Assembly: GCF_002240225.1 (NCBI RefSeq)
Contig: NZ_CP022584.1
Coordinates: forward strand, 3,270,594-3,334,593
Length of the DNA stretch: 64,000 bases
Reading direction: 5' to 3'
From: Paenibacillus physcomitrellae
GTDB lineage: Bacteria; Bacillota; Bacilli; Paenibacillales; Paenibacillaceae
A program made the position numbers and the translations under genes. Below, piece after piece: positions 59,830 through 64,000 of this stretch. The notes below the pieces were generated by a model. It had not been told where the DNA came from and did no database searches. It worked only from the letters and a program-made list of their open reading frames with translations. Positions within the stretch are counted from its first letter, which is position 1. Every line of letters begins with the position of its first letter.

Positions 59830-61014
59830 ATGTTGTCGGCAGGTAACAAAACACTACTAAGATCGTTCAGAAGGTATACGCTAATAACGATCGCGTTGGC
59901 TTTTTTTCTTTTATCCGAATATCAGCCCGGAAGCGGGGCAGAGGTCTTTATTTTAGTTCCTTACGGGTTTGTGTATTTTTGGCTGTTTGCCAACCGGGGC
60001 AGAGGCTGGAACGGGCTGGAGATCGTTGTTCTGCCGCTGTTCCTAATGGCTGGGGTGGCCATCGGGTATTTTGCCGGCGGAGAATATCCGGGGCCGAATC
60101 TGCTTTGGCCGTTGATCTTCTTCCTGGCCGTTCCCCCCAAGAAATTCGAATGGACAGCGAGGGGGCTTGCGGCCTGCGCAGGCATTGAGATTGTGATTTT
60201 TACGTACAGCGGGAGTGTTCCCTATGCAGCGCTCTTTGCTGTCTTTGGCGTATATATGGCTATTCAGGGCCGAGCCCGGCTCAAGAATGCCTACAGCGTC
60301 ATCCAGCAGCAGCTCAAAGAATTGAACAAGACGCACGAAGAGCTGCAGGAGGCTCATAAGCAGCTGCAGGAAGCGACCGTAAACTCGATGCGGTATGCCG
60401 CGCTTTCGGAGCGCACGAGGATAGCCCGGGATATTCATGATGGCCTCGGCCATCATTTGACCTCGATGATTGTGCAGCTGCAGGCGCTCGAGATGATGCT
60501 GGAAAGCGAGCCTCAGGCTGCCCCCGAAGCAGTCGGAGAATTAATCCGGACGGCCCGCGCGGGGATGCAGGAGGTCAGACTGGCCGTACACGAATGGAAG
60601 GAAGACGAAAGCGGGCTTGGGCTTGCCGCCCTTCGGGGACTGATTTCGCAAACCTCTGCAAATACAAATCTCCGTATTCATTGGGAGGAAAGCCCGGGTT
60701 TATCCGATTGGGACCCGGCCATGTCTATCGCGCTTTACCGGATTCTGCAGGAGGCGTTGACCAACGTCCTGCGCCATGCGGAAGCGGATGAGGTGAAGAT
60801 TCGTCTCCTTGAAGAAGACGATTTATTAAAGATAACCCTGCAGGATAACGGGAGCTACCGGCATGAACCCGGCCAGCCGCTCGGCTTTGGCCAGCAGGGC
60901 ATTCAGGAACGGTGCCAGTCGGTTGGCGGCACCTGCCGGTTTGGGCAAAATGAGCCCAGCGGCCTGACCTTGACGATCGAGCTTCCCCTTCGGCAGCCTG
61001 ATCTTAAAATGTAG
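59830..61014 (+). CDS. Sensor histidine kinase, NarL/DesK-type (HisKA_3)
   Basis: The 394-aa membrane kinase has about six hydrophobic segments (15-150), a coiled coil (about 155-195, KELNKTHEELQEAHKQLQE), a HisKA_3 domain with phospho-acceptor RIARDIHDGLGHHLTSM (about residue 206), and a HATPase with N box RILQEALTNVLRHAEADE and DNGSY. It pairs with the LuxR-type regulator 130 bp downstream. No extracellular sensor is present, so it likely senses a membrane state or wall stress, like DesK/LiaS. AAGGAG is three bases from the ATG at 59830, rather close; TTG 59833 is an alternative. Confidence 0.9.
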   Translation: MLSAGNKTLLRSFRRYTLITIALAFFLLSEYQPGSGAEVFILVPYGFVYFWLFANRGRGWNGLEIVVLPLFLMAGVAIGYFAGGEYPGPNLLWPLIFFLAVPPKKFEWTARGLAACAGIEIVIFTYSGSVPYAALFAVFGVYMAIQGRARLKNAYSVIQQQLKELNKTHEELQEAHKQLQEATVNSMRYAALSERTRIARDIHDGLGHHLTSMIVQLQALEMMLESEPQAAPEAVGELIRTARAGMQEVRLAVHEWKEDESGLGLAALRGLISQTSANTNLRIHWEESPGLSDWDPAMSIALYRILQEALTNVLRHAEADEVKIRLLEEDDLLKITLQDNGSYRHEPGQPLGFGQQGIQERCQSVGGTCRFGQNEPSGLTLTIELPLRQPDLKM

Positions 61015-61143
61015 GATAAGGCCGGATCGGCCGCTCACTCGCTTTGCCGTCGCGGCATCAGCAAGGAAGAACAGCACCTTGGATTGAAATGAGGAATAAG
61101 CGGCGCTAAAGAAAAAAGTCCAGCCGCTTGATGCAGGAGGAAG

Positions 61144-61932
61144 ATGATTTTGAATACTTTAAGACCGATTCGGATCGTGCTGGCAGAAGATCAGTTGTTA
61201 ATTCGCGAGAGCCTGCGGTTCATTCTGAACCATCAGGAGGACATGGAGGTGGTCGGCGAAGCGGGGGACGGAGAAGAGGCCGTGGCGGTGGCGCGGCAGA
61301 CCCTGCCCGACTTGATGCTGATGGATGTGCAAATGCCTAAAGCGACAGGGCTTGAGGCTACTGCGGAGATCGTCAAGCAGCTGCCTGGCGTCAAAATCGT
61401 ACTGCTGACAACCTTTGACATTCAGGAGTACGTGTTTGACGGGATTCGGGCCGGGGCCTGCGGCTATCTGCTTAAAGATACGCCAACGAAAGAGCTGTTA
61501 TCGAATATCCGGGCCATCTCGGCCGGAGCCGCTTTATTCAACAGCAAGCAGGCGGGTTCCGTCATGTCGCAGGTCATTGCCTTGAACCGGCCGCAAGCTG
61601 GTTCAGGCACTAAGGGGGAGGGAGCTCCTCCGGTTGATGGAACTCAAGGCCTATCAGCCGCTGGACAGCCCTCGGCCGGTTCTCCCGGTTTCTCCGTTTC
61701 CGGGAACGGCGGGGACGGGGAGGCCCCCCTCCTTGTGGAACCGCTGACCGAACGGGAGAAGGAAGTGCTGCAGCAGATGGGCTACGGAAAGAAAAACGCG
61801 GAGATCGCCGTAACGCTGTTCGTCTCCGAGGGAACCGTCAAAACGCATGTCCACAACATCATCCAAAAGCTCGGCGCCCGGGACCGGACCCAGGCGGTGG
61901 TGCTTGCGATTCGATGCGGGCTGATCGATTAA
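61144..61932 (+). CDS. Response regulator, NarL/LuxR family
   Basis: The 262-aa regulator has a receiver domain (about 8-130) with acidic pair LAEDQLL, phospho-acceptor Asp in PDLMLMDVQMPKATG, Thr in LLTTFD and Lys in LLKDTPTKELL, then an unusually long Gly/Ser/Ala linker (about 140-190; family members have about 20 aa) and a LuxR helix-turn-helix (about 198-255, LTEREKEVLQQM, VSEGTVKTHVHNIIQKLG). It is the partner of the kinase just upstream. AGGAGG is only three bases from the ATG at 61144; a TTG at 61150 would have ideal spacing. Confidence 0.92.
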   Translation: MILNTLRPIRIVLAEDQLLIRESLRFILNHQEDMEVVGEAGDGEEAVAVARQTLPDLMLMDVQMPKATGLEATAEIVKQLPGVKIVLLTTFDIQEYVFDGIRAGACGYLLKDTPTKELLSNIRAISAGAALFNSKQAGSVMSQVIALNRPQAGSGTKGEGAPPVDGTQGLSAAGQPSAGSPGFSVSGNGGDGEAPLLVEPLTEREKEVLQQMGYGKKNAEIAVTLFVSEGTVKTHVHNIIQKLGARDRTQAVVLAIRCGLID

Positions 61933-61961
61933 TGCCAGAGAGATCCTTGACATTATGAGCT

Positions 61962-62009
61962 GAGTAATAGAGCAATAGAGCAATGAAACAATAGAGTAAT
62001 GAGAATTGA
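61962..62009. repeat. 8-bp tandem repeats after the response regulator
   Basis: GAGTAATA, GAGCAATA, GAGCAATG, AAACAATA and GAGTAATG are consecutive, followed by a poorer unit. The array lies 30 bp after the regulator stop and just before the terminator. Confidence 0.75.
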
Positions 62010-62028
62010 GCAATCCGCAGACTAACAA

Positions 62029-62062
62029 AAGCACCCGCTCCGGGATTCCAGAGCGGGTGCTT
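62029..62062. terminator. Bidirectional terminator between response regulator and catalase
   Basis: AAGCACCCGCTC (62029) and GAGCGGGTGCTT (ending 62062) pair perfectly over 12 bp, with T-tracts on the minus side and A-tract upstream. Confidence 0.92.
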
Positions 62063-62128
62063 CCATTTCCAATTTCGCGCTGTTGGCCGCAAGACCTCCA
62101 GCTCGTGAACGAAGGAAAAGCCTTTACC

Positions 62129-63700
<1,572 letters not shown>

Positions 63701-63805
63701 GGTCAGAATTACACATCCTTTTTTCAGGTTATGGATGTACTTTTTGCCAAGGGAAATGGAATTATGCGGAAACAGGCAAATTTAAATCTTTGTTTGAAAG
63801 ACAAA

Positions 63806-63843
63806 AAGACTCCATTCTCTTCTTAACCGGAGAATGGAGTCTT
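63806..63843 (-). terminator. Terminator of an off-window minus-strand gene
   Basis: AAGACTCCATTCTC (63806-63819) and GAGAATGGAGTCTT (63830-63843) pair over 14 bp; on the minus strand TTTTTG follows. It isolates the catalase promoter region. The remaining 63844-64000 stretch is AT-rich and shows no gene. Confidence 0.8.
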
Positions 63844-64000
63844 CGAACCCGTAACCGAAAAGCGGGGTTATTGTTTCTAAGAGAATGATAGGAATTACGC
63901 ATGATTAACAATAAAAGTGAAAATAAATAGAATTTTTTGGGTTTTGTACTTTATTTTATATAGACAAGGTTCGACACAAAATTTAAAATTCAGTTATAAA

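Noticed and set aside
63701-64000. PerR box upstream of the catalase
   Set aside because: No match to the TTATAAT-N-ATTATAA type dyad; only loose A/T-rich segments.

Overview
The window looks like chromosomal DNA of an endospore-forming Bacillota, most probably Paenibacillus or a close relative. The signs are a gerA/gerB-type spore germination operon, a KinB-like sporulation-type sensor kinase, a giant S8 protease with three SLH (S-layer homology) repeats, an ECF41 sigma factor paired with its carboxymuconolactone-decarboxylase-like partner, strong AGGAGG ribosome binding sites with frequent TTG/GTG starts, roughly 50% GC, and several carbohydrate-active enzymes. I saw no rRNA, tRNA, CRISPR, complete insertion sequence or prophage.

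Layout. 1-2669 (-): spore germination permease (cut by the left edge) and GerA subunit. 2937-10474: malate:quinone oxidoreductase, a royal-jelly/yellow family protein, a GH3 glycosidase with an inserted domain, and a TPR-SMI1/KNR4 (SUKH) protein flanked by tandem repeats. 10749-16676 (+): one operon of binding protein, fused permease, ATPase, PHP phosphoesterase and RpiR regulator behind a PhoP-box-like promoter. 17043-19424 (-): the two-gene carboxy(nor)spermidine pathway. 20000-26333: a membrane protein, a peroxiredoxin, a SWIM-SNF2 helicase and a threonine aldolase without a canonical start codon. 26450-29186: two short-chain dehydrogenases and a TetR regulator joined to the peroxiredoxin by a shared operator. 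29460-34056: sensor kinase, a decayed DUF2798-like gene and a secreted GH87-like enzyme. 34191-40292 (-): LysR, an SsuABC/NMT1-type ABC transporter, a cysteine hydrolase and an MFS exporter. 40514-49989 (-): chemoreceptor, MBL hydrolase, ECF41 sigma, CMD protein and the SLH-anchored protease. 50264-56957: luciferase-like monooxygenase, HxlR with a divergent oxidoreductase, and a thioesterase / ketosynthase / acyl-ligase trio. 57171-63700: small membrane protein, glycosyltransferase, CcdC-like protein, a NarL-type two-component system and a catalase.

How it fits together. The clearest regulatory unit is a TetR regulon. The 16-bp dyad TGGA-N8-TCCA occurs in four pairs, each pair with centres 46-51 bp apart, in front of the peroxiredoxin, both dehydrogenases and tetR itself. 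In the three structural promoters a sigma-A TTGAC(A/G) box lies inside the operator. The regulator has Cys108 and Cys112 in a CQGGC motif, so a redox or electrophile switch is plausible. The ABC-PHP-RpiR operon reads as an organophosphate scavenging system.

A second theme is short-period degenerate tandem DNA (periods 6, 8, 9, 11, 12, 16 and 20). Several arrays begin at or span a stop codon (TPR-SUKH gene, LysR, dehydrogenase, chemoreceptor, protease). Others are inserted in frame in coding sequence (GH3 enzyme, twice in the sigma factor), where they encode dipeptide runs.
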